A stretch of DNA of 64,000 nt. Source: Onchocerca lupi (lineage: Eukaryota > Nematoda > Chromadorea > Rhabditida > Onchocercidae). The position numbers and the translations under genes were made by a program. Below, piece after piece: positions 35,751-48,700 of this stretch. The stretch covers positions 1 to 64,000 of the forward strand of contig JAOVVO010000098.1 in NCBI GenBank assembly GCA_028564675.1, written 5' to 3'. Below the pieces are notes generated by a model that worked only from the letters and a program-made list of their open reading frames with translations, was not told the origin of the DNA and searched no databases. How positions within the stretch are numbered: the stretch's first letter is position 1; each line of letters opens with the position of its first letter.

Positions 35751-38700
35751 CGTAAGTACGTTTGTTTGGTTTTTATTCAGCATACTGTAGTGCAATGGTT
35801 TACAAAATACGAAAATAAAGGTATATTATCATCCACATCATCATCCAGTTCTGTATTTTCGTTATCAGTATTGGCTATGTATGCTCGACGACGCATTTTT
35901 TGATAATTTATAAATATTTCAACGAGGTTAAAGAGGTTGCTTGTAGCAATTCGTTTTTCTTTTACATCTATTCATTCGTTGTCAATTTATTTTTATTGAT
36001 AGTACTTTTACACTGCTCAGTCTACTGTGTTTCATATACTTATTTTTCGAATATTTTCAATACTTCATTTGCAATTTGCCAACATTTATCATTTCTATAT
36101 GTATTATTCGCATTGAAAAAAAAAAAAAAAAAACAGCATTTGAAACCTTTGCAGCTCTTTTTGTTATATTTTATTTCTGCTCACACAAAAGTTTTCTGCC
36201 GAAAAATGCTTTATGTCTACTTGGTAGCTAAAAAGATTCTTTTAAACTCCAAAGATATTTGAATTCTGTGTCTTTGTAAACTTTTAGAATTAGCAGTTCT
36301 GAATAGATGTTAATGAAAATGAAGAATAAAAGTAATTATTTGATGTTAGAATGAGTTAATTTTACTGATTTGAACTTGCTAATTCCAATTTTTTTTTTTA
36401 GATCTTGCTCTGTTCTGGAGTGATTCATTGATTTTATAGGTAGAAACAAAAAAAATTTCAGTCTCTTCAAAACGTTAGTCACGACATACCCTAAAATAAT
36501 TTAAATTCGGTCATTAAATTTCGTTCATCGAAAAGAAATCAATATCGTTGATTGTGTGCAAGTAAGTAAGTAACAAAAATATCATATAAGATGAAGTCGA
36601 TTTTTTTTTTTCTTCTACTCGAATAATCGATTTATTGTAGACAAAAACGAAACTTTGGACTAAGTCCAGGATTTCAGCGGAAATGAATTGCTGGACATGT
36701 TATCCGGATTGGATATGAAGTGTGATTTTATCAGAAATTTTATATTTGCAATTGCTGTTATTTCTTTTTCTATTTATTTAATAGAGTACATTAATTTTTT
36801 TTCCGATTTATGAAGGTTGATTTTCAACTGGAAGCACTTGATAAATTTCAATTGCGCATGTTATATAAAAATAATATATATTATTTAATGTGTACTGTTA
36901 AGTTTCAACGATTTGCTGTACCAGTACATATCCATATACGGTATTTTACACACATCGCTTGGTATTCTACTGATAACATATCAACCAATATTCTTTTCTA
37001 TATATTACTGATACTGCAACTACTGTCTTATCTTTAAATCAACATAAATATTACAAATTTTTTAATGTTGCATGAATTAAGCTATGATTATTTCGAATCA
37101 TATTGAATACACAAACATCATTCATTAGTAACTACATTTGTACTTATAAGCATAATGCGAAGTTTAAAACACGTGCTTTACCTACCTGTGTAGAGAAAAT
37201 GAATTATTGATTGGCCTATGTAACTTCAAATTCTATTTTATAGAAAATGTTTAGCAGTTAGCACCAACTAACTTTATTAAGTAATAAGAAAAAACTTCCT
37301 TTGTCGCAATTATCAACTCTTTTCATTTATTTTATAAACTTAAAAAAATATTAAGTCTGGATTTTTTGACAATTTTTTCTCATTCCTGTGCTTGATTAAT
37401 CTTGCCGTCGTCGTTAATTGCTGTTTGGATTGATCGCTTGTATGATATGACAGGAACATAGGAACTTAATTTCATAACTTCATGCAGATATTTTTGGAAC
37501 TATCAATTGAAATGTGAATACTTAATGATTCAGGCATTTTGTCCCTCGTCTTTCTTAAACTTATTTTCCTGTCTTTCTATTCTTGCCCCTTTGCTTTCTT
37601 ACTTATTCCCAAGTTTTTACATTTCTCCAAGTTTTTTACGGCAATGCTCGCTTTCATTTCAGAAAAGTTTTTTTTCTCCCCTTTTTTCCACTTTCATTTT
37701 TTGCACTTTTCTTTTGTTTTCTTGATCTTTTTTGACATTCTTGACTTTTTTGCTTTCTTTTTAACACTCAAAATCTCATTCGTTGTTGTTTAAGCTTTCG
37801 CTATATTCTGTAGGCGTCCAAACAAACACACATTTATAAGCATCAGGTTACAATTCTAGGTTACAATCCAATTTCACCTGTTATTACTTAATGTACTTGC
37901 CGAAATGCTGAATTCTATTTTAAAAAAATGCCGACGGTCCACTGTATTTGCTATACATGCGAAGTTTTCTGAAACGTCTTCCTCTACCTAAATAAATAAA
38001 CTGTTGTCATTTCTGCATTCAAATAATCGAGCGTTTTCCATTTTTTAGTTCATTGATCAGTTCAATAATTGTCTTGATCCTTTCTGTGCTTACTTAGGTG
38101 TCAGATTTGACAATTTTTAACTCACATCTTTGAAAGCACTGGCAAGCATAATATACTAACTTCATTTAACTAGGCTAAATTTTAAAAAAAAAGTGAGGAT
38201 GAAATATAACTTATAATGTTTCGTCCTGTCATTTGTTATTTAAATAATAGTTGCATGTAATGTGATCATAAGAAACTTGTGGATAAGCTTAAACAGGTGC
38301 TTTTTGTTTTGCTTTAATATTTCATAAATCTTATAGCTGTAAAAGTATATAATATAAATTATTCATATTTTTAAAATATAGGTTATCATATCTCAATATC
38401 AGCATGTTTCTTCATTTTATTCGTATTTCTATGATAAAACTTTTAATTTTGTTGATTTTCAAAATGTTACATTGATAATCGATATAGATTTCGTTAGGAT
38501 GATAACTCTTCCCTAAGAAAATTTGTCTGCAGAAACTAATTTGCTGCTCTCAAGTTTATATTAATAATGCTTCGAAAATCATGATTTTTTGTATAGATTA
38601 CAATCAGAAATTTAATTTGAAATCTACAATTCGGAATTTTACTTCCTTTTTATAAAATATTTACTAAACTAGTCTGAAATAAAATAAAATTCCCGTCTCG

Positions 38701-38883
38701 TCAAGGCTTTTGTACTGAGAAAAAAATTCGAAGATTTGTTGAAGACTGAATCTGATGTAGCTTTTATTTACAATCTCATGGAATTTTTAATTCTTTGTTG
38801 TTTGCTACGCCAATTAAATTCATTCTTTGGCGCAATATTAATTATATAAATTTATCATTCAGAGATGGTCGCCTAATTATTGG

Positions 38884-38918
38884 AGCCTTTCATATTACTG
38901 CCAGTAATATGAAAGGCT
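38884..38918. repeat. 35-bp perfect palindrome with one-base centre
   Basis: AGCCTTTCATATTACTG and its exact reverse complement are separated by a single C. A perfect 17-bp stem is very unlikely by chance in this composition. Confidence 0.9.
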
Positions 38919-39637
38919 TTGTTGATAGATAATGAGCTTTTAAATATATTCCACTATTTCTCATCACACACACATTCACTTGAATGTTATACAAATATAT
39001 GATATCTTTTATTTGTGCTTCTGCTGCTTGAATTTCTCAATTCTTTTTTTTTCTCTGAAAAATTCTGAAGTCACAAGCAATGATGAGTAAATAAGTTATC
39101 CTTTTTCAAAATCAAATGTCGTTCACAACATGTAATTGGGATTTAGCAAAAAAAAAAAAAAAAAAAAAAGAAAGAAAAAAAAATCCATTTCTGGAATTAA
39201 AAAAAAACGAGAAGCATTCATTGGATGGACGATGTATTAATGATATCTGAGTCTAATCGGTACAAATTATTAATGGCAAGTATTGTAACTGGGTGAATAT
39301 TTTGCTTTCAATTTACTTCTTTATCCTGAAGTCTTTTCCAGAACTAAGCCGACGTCGAGTATATATACAATTGTCAACGAATTTTTGTTAACTAATTTTT
39401 AAAATCATCAAAATACTACATAATAAAATAGTATGAGAAAATTTCTATTGAAACCGGAAAAAAGTTTAGGATAAAATTTTATTTCATCGAGCGAAACAAC
39501 AAAAAAACTATTTTTTACTATTGTTATTGTTGTTACTATTGACAATAATAATAATTCTTATTATTCTTTTATCACAGTTACAGAAAATGTTTTAGTTAAC
39601 ATCGCATCTATGTATAAGGATTAGAAAACTAAGAAAC

Positions 39638-40938
39638 GTGATGATGATAACATCCATTGTGCTTGATGTTGCAACAAAAATGACAGCAACAACAACGACA
39701 ATAACGACGACAGTAACAGCAACAGTAATCAGTAGTGTGAACAGTTTGGATGGCACAACTACTGCACTCAATTCATTTGATGAAGCAGTGACCGTTGCAA
39801 TTATTTGCTTATTAATTGGTTTGATGATTGTTGCAACATTAGTAGGTAATTCATTGGTAATTATGGCCGTTTTATTGGTACGAAAATTAAAGATTCAACC
39901 AGCAAATTATTTGTTTGTTTCGTTGGCGGTTGCCGACTTTTGTGTTGGTTTATTGGTGATGCCTATTGCGCTAATTGATTTGCTTACTGATCGTTGGATT
40001 CTTGGTGGAGTGGTAAGAGTTTTTAACTTCAATTGGAAATATAATCCATGGTACTGTAAATAACGATTTTTCCTATTTAGTGTGAAAAATTTTCAACTCC
40101 CAGATCAGTTAAACATAATTTGAATTTTTCAGCTTAAAAAATAGGCTCATGTTGACAGATAAAAATGCTACTGACAACTTATGCCATGATTTCGCATTAT
40201 CATTATCATCATATGGATTCCTAAGGAGAAAAAAAAAAGAATGTAAAATCTTCATGAACGTAGCTTTAGAGGCATTCAAATAAAATGATATCGAATACTC
40301 TTAAGTTTATACCAATTTTCACTTCAAATCATGATTTCTTGAACAAAAAATGATCTAAAGATCGCCGAAACAATATCAATTTACAGGTGTGCAGATTTTG
40401 GACATCAGCAGATTTAACTTTATGTACAGCTTCCATAGTAAATTTATGCATGATAAGTGTTGATCGCTATTGCGCCGTCAGTCAACCGTTACGTTACGCT
40501 GCGCAACGTACTCGGCAACGAATATTCTGTTATGTTATTATCGTATGGATTTTATCACTTGTTGTCAGTATATCACCACTTGTTATTTGGCCAGCAAAAA
40601 ATATTGAAGGGAAATGTCAAGTCAGTCTTTCTTCTTTGAAACAATTAATCATATCGTTACAGAAATTTACGGACTTCTATTCAAACTGCAGTAAATAATG
40701 AAGTCGCAGGAAATTATTCAGACGTTATTTCAAAAAAAAAAAAAAAGAGCTGGCTAGCTACTACTTTTTATCACTTTTTCTAACTTGTACACAACGAAAA
40801 TAAATGGTATTTCTTGGTCAAATAAGAATTCAATTCAATTCTCATGAATTATGTATTATGTTTTTTTCACTTCACAATGTTTCACTGATACACAAATTTT
40901 TGTGTGAAGCATATTTCGAAATGCGTTTTTTTTTCTTT

Positions 40939-40974
<36 letters not shown>

Positions 40975-43900
40975 GAATTATCAGCAAATGAGAAAATGAG
41001 TGAAAACTGAAATAAGGGGAAATGTCAAGTTCTCGAAGAAAATTCCATTAAAAATTGAAATGCTTGTTCTGTGATAAAAATGCTGATCAAATCACGGATT
41101 CAATATATAAATATATGTATAAAAAGAAAGAGAAAGAGAAAAGCAGAGAGAGCGACCAACAAAGAAAGGGAAAGAGCATCTGTTAGTAAAGAAGAGTGTA
41201 AGAAAAGTGCTTAAACAATAAATGAATAATGGACTCATGGAAGCATTTTCCTCGATTCAAAATATTTTAGGTTACTGATGCATAGATTACTAATGAGATC
41301 AGAAAAGAAAGGGAGGGAAAGAGTGTTAAAGTTCAAAATTTTCAATTGATTTCTTATAAAAAGTTGTAAACAAGCGATGTACCAACCCATTTCCCCAAAC
41401 AAGCTTTGTTGTGTTTGTCCACACTCAATATGCGTGATACCTTATCTTAGATTAATGGAACATTTCAAGTAAACTAATTCGCAGGGAAGTCATCCCAGGT
41501 AGACGCTATTAGTTTGGCTTAGTTTAAAAGGCTTGCTGAAGCATACTTCGAAAAAAAAAATCTTTTGAAACTTAAGTTAGAGTTTTCATTTCATAGCCGA
41601 GGTGTTTTCTTGAAAATTGGCTCATTTTTTATTTGAAGGTTATTTTCAATTCTCGATACTTAATTCATTTCACAAAAGAAGTATGAAAATAATATTATCA
41701 AAAATAATTAAGAATAATCTCGTAAAGGAGATTTTCGAAATATGGTTTTAAGATTTAAATATAATTTTGATTTCAATCCGAACCTCTATTTACATGCCAA
41801 ATAAATCTTCGAACACTTGATAGACCTATCAATTTTTTAATTAAAAAAAAACTTTTCACTTCATTGTTATATAATTCTAAAATCACTTTTGTAACTGGAA
41901 GTTACTCATCTTTTCGTTTTTCTCAAAATATTTGGTAATTCATTCTCAAGCATCTTAAAATGGAGAATTAAATTTAAATTTAATCTTTCCAAAAATGCAA
42001 AGTGTGTCCCGAAAAAAATGATTAAAGCAATTGAACAATTCATTAATTAAACATACATTAACAAACTTTTCCAACAAATTTTTAATGGTTATCTGAAATC
42101 ATTGGCATACTATACTATATGCATCGTAAGAAGTAGCAAGACAGTTTTAGATACTATTTGCTTGGTAGTAGTAAAATTTCATATACGGCTATCCAAGATG
42201 CACACAAAAATATCGTACTGTTCTAATTTCTAGGTCAACCAAAATCCAGTTTATCAGATATATGCAACGTTAATTGCATTTTATGGCCCAACATGTATCA
42301 TGATAATATTATATGCAAAAATGTGGTTAGCTGCTAAACGATTAGCTGAACGTGATCGTATGTTGACAATTGGAACAGACGAAAGTATTAATGGTACCAA
42401 TCTTACGATCAAGTTACATGGTTCAACTAATCTAAGTGATCCGTTTAATCGGAATCATCGTCAACATCATCATTATGATCGTCCCTCAGCCATTTTACAG
42501 AAGATATCAGTGGTATGGTTTTTGACTTTTTTAACTCTCTTTTCACATTTTTGATTATAATTGCGTAGAAGCAGTTGAAAGTTGCTCAAGTAATAGACCA
42601 CAGAATTTCAATGAATTGTTTTAAAGTTTTCGGCTTCAGTTAAATTTTAGTCTTAATAAAATTTCGTCAAAATAATCAACTTCAATTAACTTATAGTTTA
42701 TCTATCTGCTGAATTCTAAAAGCAAACAAGACTGACACATAGTTACTAACAACACCACAAGATTAGTTTCCTTTTAACAGGATCATAGATTTTAATGGAA
42801 GTACTTAAACCATTGGTCTAATTAGAGAGCTTTAGTTAACCCAAGAATATAACACTTAATTCCAAAAATAAAAATAATTTGAATATTCTTATGTAATGCA
42901 TCTGAAAAATTTCGAATTCTCCACTCGCCAAAAATTGATTTGAGGGAAAGTAGCGCCCGTTTTTGATAATTCTTTTGATTCTGTCAATTTTAATTGTAAA
43001 CAATGATGTCTATCAATTTACTTTCATAATGTTGTTTCTGAACAATTTATGATAAGCACTTCATTCATCATGTCCTTCGCATATTTCACAGTCAGGTTTT
43101 CGCCAGTCAAAATATAACTTGTGCATGAAGTATTTTTTAAGGTACTAAAGTTTGATATCTCAAAAACGTGCCACCAAAATGAAGTAGAAATAAGCACTGT
43201 TGAATCTCAGCTTCAAGTACGGACTGTTTTTAATCATCATAAATCGATTTTCTGAGGAATACAATTTACCATGATCATCTCAGTCTTGTAAAGGCAACTT
43301 TCCAGCTAGATAAGACTATGATTTCATCTCCTGATTTTATTTCTTCTTGAGAATTTATTATCACGAATATTAATTTTCTAGGTGAATACCAATAAATTTC
43401 AAGAAAAAAGTGAAGGGAAAGCACGTAAGACTCTTGGTATAATGATGAGTGTTTTTGTGATATGTTGGTTACCATTCTTTCTATTGGCACTTCTAAAACC
43501 TCAAGGACTCTTGCCGCCAAGATGGTTGGATCATCTGGCACTTTGGCTTGGTTACTCAAATAGGTTTGTTCGTTGTTTGATATCAGTATTTCTATTGAAG
43601 AATTTATTGAATAATAGATATTGACTTGAAAAAATTTGACTTGTTTAGATTTAAGTAGTAAGCTTGAAAACCCGTTTTTCTTTTTTTTTTTTAGATATAG
43701 GAAAGAAGTGTCTGAAATTACATGTCATCTAGAAATTACAATTGTAGAATACAAAAGGAAAGTCTAATGAAGGGATAAGCTCAGAAAAGAGAAAGAACAA
43801 CAACCTAGATATACTTGAAACTGAAATTGAGATAAGGAACGAATTACTTGTAGATGAAGGTAGCGATTCTTGATTTCAAACAGAATAAGACAAAACATTT

Positions 43901-44046
43901 TCAGCCTAATGAATCCGTTGATTTATTGTAAGCATAATCGTGAATTTCGTATACCAATTCGCGAAATGTTGCGTTGCCGTTTTCGTACCTTGCATTCTGT
44001 AATGCGGAAAGAAAGTTTTACGAGTAAATATGGCCCTTCAAGGTAA
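39638..44046 (+). CDS. Biogenic-amine receptor, class A GPCR, serotonin-receptor-like
   Basis: Five exons (39638-40012, 40387-40620, 42234-42512, 43382-43563, 43905-44046) join in phase to about 403 residues ending at TAA; AATAAA is at 44334. Seven membrane segments are visible. TM1 has GNSLVIMAVLLVRKL; TM2 has SLAVADFCVGLLVMP; TM3 has the amine-binding Asp in TSADLTLCTAS followed by the DRY motif in ISVDRYCAVSQPLRY; TM4 is VIIVWILSLVVSISPL; TM5 is IYATLIAFYGPTCIMII; TM6 has CWLPFF; TM7 has NSLMNPLIY across the last splice junction. The third loop is short and His/Asn-rich (NRNHRQHHHYDR). The extracellular N-terminus is Thr-rich, coded by ACA/ACG repeats, with an NxT/S-poor sequence. TM2-TM5 resemble 5-HT1/5-HT7 receptors most; TM5 lacks the serine pair typical of catecholamine receptors. 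Coupling and ligand are inference. An alternative donor AAG|GTAACG at 44042 could extend the C-terminus. Confidence 0.9.
40941..40973. repeat. T33 homopolymer in GPCR intron 2
   Basis: Thirty-three consecutive T in the intron between 40620 and 42234, preceded by a shorter interrupted T run. A purine-rich GAGAAAGAG tract follows at about 41125-41175. Confidence 0.9.
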
Positions 44047-45728
44047 CGGCAATAACTCTTATTTAAAATGAACCGAAAATCTTTCTCTCAAACCACATGA
44101 ATCATGTAGTTCCTATAAATAGCTACAGAGAAATCAAAATTATTAGATTCTCGACAATGCGTTTTAAAAAACGGAACCTTCATTTTCTGCCATCAAAACT
44201 GACGGACTAATAAAGATTCTAAAAGATTTAGCATGAGGTGGCTCCATTACAGTGTTTTGTCTGTTGTGGGAATAAGGTATGAAAGCTAAAAAGATAGTTT
44301 AATTTCCAAATCTGAATGTTCTCTCTACTTCTAAATAAATGATTCTTGAAGTTTAAGCACGAATAGTCTTTAAATCGTCAAGATTAAAGGTTAAGGTTGT
44401 GATTGGGTAAATGTTTTCTCAAAAAGTAATCATAATTTTAGGTCGCGAGCAATCCAGAGCAAACCGATGATACTGAATTCGTCTGCCATTTGAAAAAAGA
44501 AATATTAAACAATGCGTAGTAGTCAATATGAGCAAACTTAAAATTTTATGAATTTAACTTGCTTGCTATGCAAACTCGTTTTTCTCCAACTTTGCTAGCG
44601 TTACTTGTATATCAATTACGCCAGTATGATTTCCAGTCTGATCTCAGCGATGTATATTTTTCCAGCTACTATTAGTTATTAGCATTGCTTTTTTTGTGCG
44701 AGAAAATACTAACCAGTTTCATTAGAAATCATGATTCTCATGCGGGATCTCATGGCAGTCGATGCATAAAGAATGAACCATTAAACAGGAAATTTGCGAG
44801 ATTCGGACTTCAAAATGACTAGATGACCCTTACAAATGAGACGGTTTTTATCGGAATAGCAAATAGAAGTAGGCATCGACAAACTGTACCAGAATAGATG
44901 TTCTAGATGCTCATAGTAGGAAAAGACTGTGATTTTTTAATCATGTGGATCAAATCAAAAACCGTCTAACCAGCAACAAAAAAAAAAAAAAAAAGAAAAA
45001 AAAAACAACAACAAACATTAATCCAGAAATTAAAATATAATAAGTCAGGAAAAGTGGACATGAATTAGTTATGTCTGGTAAACACCAGAAAACTTTGTTA
45101 GCTCCAGCCGAAAATTTCAGTGATCAACAAATACAAGAAAACCCCGCAGAAATTCTGAAACCTCTTACGAGGTTTAAATGGGGTTCTACAAAACGTTTGA
45201 AATCAAGCAGATTCAAGGAATCAGCAAAATCGTAAATGATCTTTCTAAACAAAAATTATCTGTTTTGTTTATAATGCAAAACAACAAAAATTATCTGTTT
45301 TGTTTATTCGTGACCTATGTTATTATTTACTGATTAAGAAATATCAGAAACATAATACAGATTTGAAAACATGAGGCAAAGAATGCTCTTAATTTCATGT
45401 GGCTGAATTATATGGGCTTCGACTAATTATTATCAACATTTTAGTTTTTCTCTTCCTCTTCGAATAATATCTGAAAAACAAATATGCTTTCTCAAATATT
45501 TCAAGAATTAGTCGTCATCATAAATTCATTCTCTGAGATTAAATGTCCGCAAAATTATCAACCAATGAATCAAAGGAATTTCTTTTATAATATGACCCTA
45601 TCTGGTTGTCACCAAAAACCATCTTCGCTGCCAACGTTATCCTTCAAATATCTGCTTCTAACCGACAATTAAAAGTCACTTGAAACCAGAGTAAAAATAA
45701 GCTGTGAATTACCTTTCTCTAGATTAAA
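44047..45728. other. Convergent intergenic region between GPCR and MIC60
   Basis: Shared 3' flank of two convergent genes. Holds AATAAA at 44334 for the GPCR, a perfect 7-bp stem AAACCTC/GAGGTTT near 45158, and a 24-bp direct repeat (AAAAATTATCTGTTTTGTTTA) at about 45250 and 45288. TTTATT near 45301 could be the minus-strand AATAAA of MIC60. No gene seen. Confidence 0.5.
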
Positions 45729-48700
45729 TCAATATACAGATGAATAATTATTGACAGCAGCATGTGCAACAAGTAATTCGGCAATGAAGCGTGCTTCGAG
45801 ATGTGCCCGTACGTCATTTATCCAGTCACGTGCTACAAATCTTGCTGGACCAGTCAAAAGTTGCAAAATTCGTACCGCCGAATTCAAATCTCCTTCTGCG
45901 ACAAAACTTTTTGCTCTTGAGAGAATTTCATATGAATCTAATGTCATTGGATCAAATTTTCCCTGAAATACAACGGTAAAGTTGGGGCTCCGAATTTAAT
46001 CATGACAATCGAACGATTTTCATTTTTTACATGAATGAAGATTTATGTCTCATTGTCATACATCAATCTCATATCCTCTTCTTAAGATAGAAAAAAGAGG
46101 CTAGCGCTGTCTCAGTAAGCAATGAATCCATAGACAACAGTTCATCTTAGGGTCGGATTCATAAAAGAATGGTCGTTACCATTTTTGAAAATTTCTTAGG
46201 AGGATCGAAGGACATCGCATTCTGTAAATATGATAAACCATATTGGAATACCCCAACATTACTTTCATCCATTTTGGCCACTCGGCGACAAATTCTGTAT
46301 AGCTGAAAGACTGAGAAGTGCAAAAAAAGGTATGAATGGGAGGCATGGGATATGAATTTGACTTGATTTTAAAAACCTCGAAAACTTTAAACGATTACCT
46401 TATTGAATCTTGTCTTCAAATCTTCTTCAGTATATACACCATTATATATTGTTTCATCGGGAAGTGCATTAACCAGACACGCCACAAATTCATCATTACT
46501 GTTAGCTTCCCGAATCATTTGAAGCTACAAAATAATATTTTTCTGTGAAAGAAGTTTACATAAACTTACTTATGATTTTGACTGAGGCATATTAAAACAG
46601 AAAAAAAATAATTCAGTTACCTCAGTTGCTAATGGTTTGCGACGTGCATCATCATCAGCACCACTTCTTCTTCCATATATCACGGAATCGACCAAATCAT
46701 GAGATGCCATCCATATTTGCTTAGCACGGCGATTTTCGACGTCCTTTAAAAAATTTGTAAATTGAGAGAGATCGAGAGAATTTGTAATTAATTGTCTTTT
46801 TTGCAATTATTTTGAAAATATGACTTGCAATTCATCCCGTCTTCAGCGTATGCTGAATCATAGAAAAGGTTTATTAATGGCTAGATTCAAATACGATATG
46901 AAATGTGTCTCAGAATCTTAAATAAGCCAGAAATATTGAAGAGTGTGATAAAGCTAGCCAAATAAAACGAAACAACATTAACAACTTGATTAGCAAATGC
47001 GTAGATAATTATGAAATGATTGTGCATTAAACAAATCGACAAACATAGTAAATGGAGAAGCATTCCAATCAACAAACAAATAGTTGAAAAATTTAAGAAT
47101 TGGATTTAAAACCATAAAATAATGCGCTAGTACTTCTTTCTCACTACAGAAAACTGATTTCTCATAATTTCCAGAGAAAGCACCTGTGAAGTTCGTGACT
47201 TCAAAGCAGTCTCAATCCCCTCTAGTTTACCCTGTGCAACTGCTAATTCCGTGCTAAGTTGTGAACGTTCTTCGCCAATCGCCTCTTCAATCTAAAATAA
47301 GATCAAAATGAAGTTTTCATCGAGCTGAATAAAAAATGAAAATGAAAAAAATGGACTGCGAATCCAAAATAAACAAAAACTATTTCTTCACCCAATTATC
47401 TGAAAGTGATCCTTCTTTTCATTAATTTTCAAAATCATGATGTTTTTCAACCTTCTGCTTTTCTTCAATTTCAAAAAGATTTCTTTGAACACGAACAACT
47501 TCTTCAATATGCTCCGAATGAGCAGCAGCTGCTCTTTGTAGCTTCTCTTCCAACTCAGCTTCCCAAAGTTTTCTTTGTATGGCGAGCTGAAATTTGTAGG
47601 TTCCACAAATAGTTCCACAAATAATAAGAAACTATAAATTATATCATAACCAATAACCTGAATCTTACCATTTTTTCGGATTCTGAGTGGATTTCTTCAC
47701 GAAGTGCTTGCACCTTTAGATTTATTTCTTCTTCGGTTAGTTTACTTTGGGATTTTCTTTGTTCTTCTAAAGCGCTTGCAATATTTTGCTCTTCGCGAAC
47801 CTAAAAAAATAAAATTTTTACCCACCAGTCACAACCGCAAAAAAAAAACTCAAATTTTAAGCGTTATCCATACTATAATTCAGAAGTAATAATACTTGAT
47901 TGATAGCAATACCTGAGATCATTAAAAAGTGACAAAATTTACTTACTACAGGTTAATGATTTGTTACTAGCTTATACCTAGCATTCGATAAACATACAAC
48001 GGACAGAGTCTGCATTTACCAAGCGGATCAAAAACTTAAAGCAAATCTTCTTAATGAACAAATTAAAGTCAGAATTCCGAATTAAACGATATCTACAGAA
48101 TATCGGGAAACCATCGTCCGACTATATACAAACCAGAAAAAAAGCATACCTGCTGTTCGGCAAGCTGTTTCCTTAATTGATCCACTTTCAAATGTGCATG
48201 TGCAATTAATGCATTCAATTCTTCTTCGTTTAACTTAGAATCTGCAATTGAAAACGTATAAAAGCGTGAAGCTCTTACATTTTCAAAAAATTCTGATACA
48301 GAAACGACCCAAATGTCTTAATTCACCATCAAAATTAAAATGATTACCAAATATTCTATGCTTTATTATTTCAGGTCACTTAATGAAGTTATTAATTGTA
48401 TCTTTTAATTTTGGAAATGATGAAGTAGGTTTCTTCATCATTTTCGATAACTATCCAAAATTTTTCGGATTTTCAGGAAATTAACCTTGCGCATGGATAT
48501 CAACATTAGGAAGAACTGATTTCAATTCGGATGCAAACTGCTTTCGGCTCTTTTCAATCAAATCTTTGTATTCGCTAAGAATACGTCCTTCATCGCGAGT
48601 TCTTTTAATAACTAAATTCATTTCGTCAAGCTGCCGCTCAAGTTTATGGACAGTTTCATGAGCATTCTGTAGTAAAGGATTACTGCGAGTCGATTCGGTT

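Larger units (their letters stand above)
34815..39637. other. Gene-poor region upstream of the GPCR
   Basis: No supported exon. Contains a short tandem motif (35663-35750), a 35-bp palindrome (38884-38918), A22 at 39148-39169 and several low-complexity Phe/Leu/Ser open frames (for example 37507-37793) that are T-rich artefacts. The last part presumably includes the promoter of the amine receptor. Confidence 0.5.

Noticed and set aside
37507..37793. Overlapping Phe/Leu/Ser-rich open frames
   Set aside because: They arise from pyrimidine-rich low-complexity sequence and have no domain or splice support.
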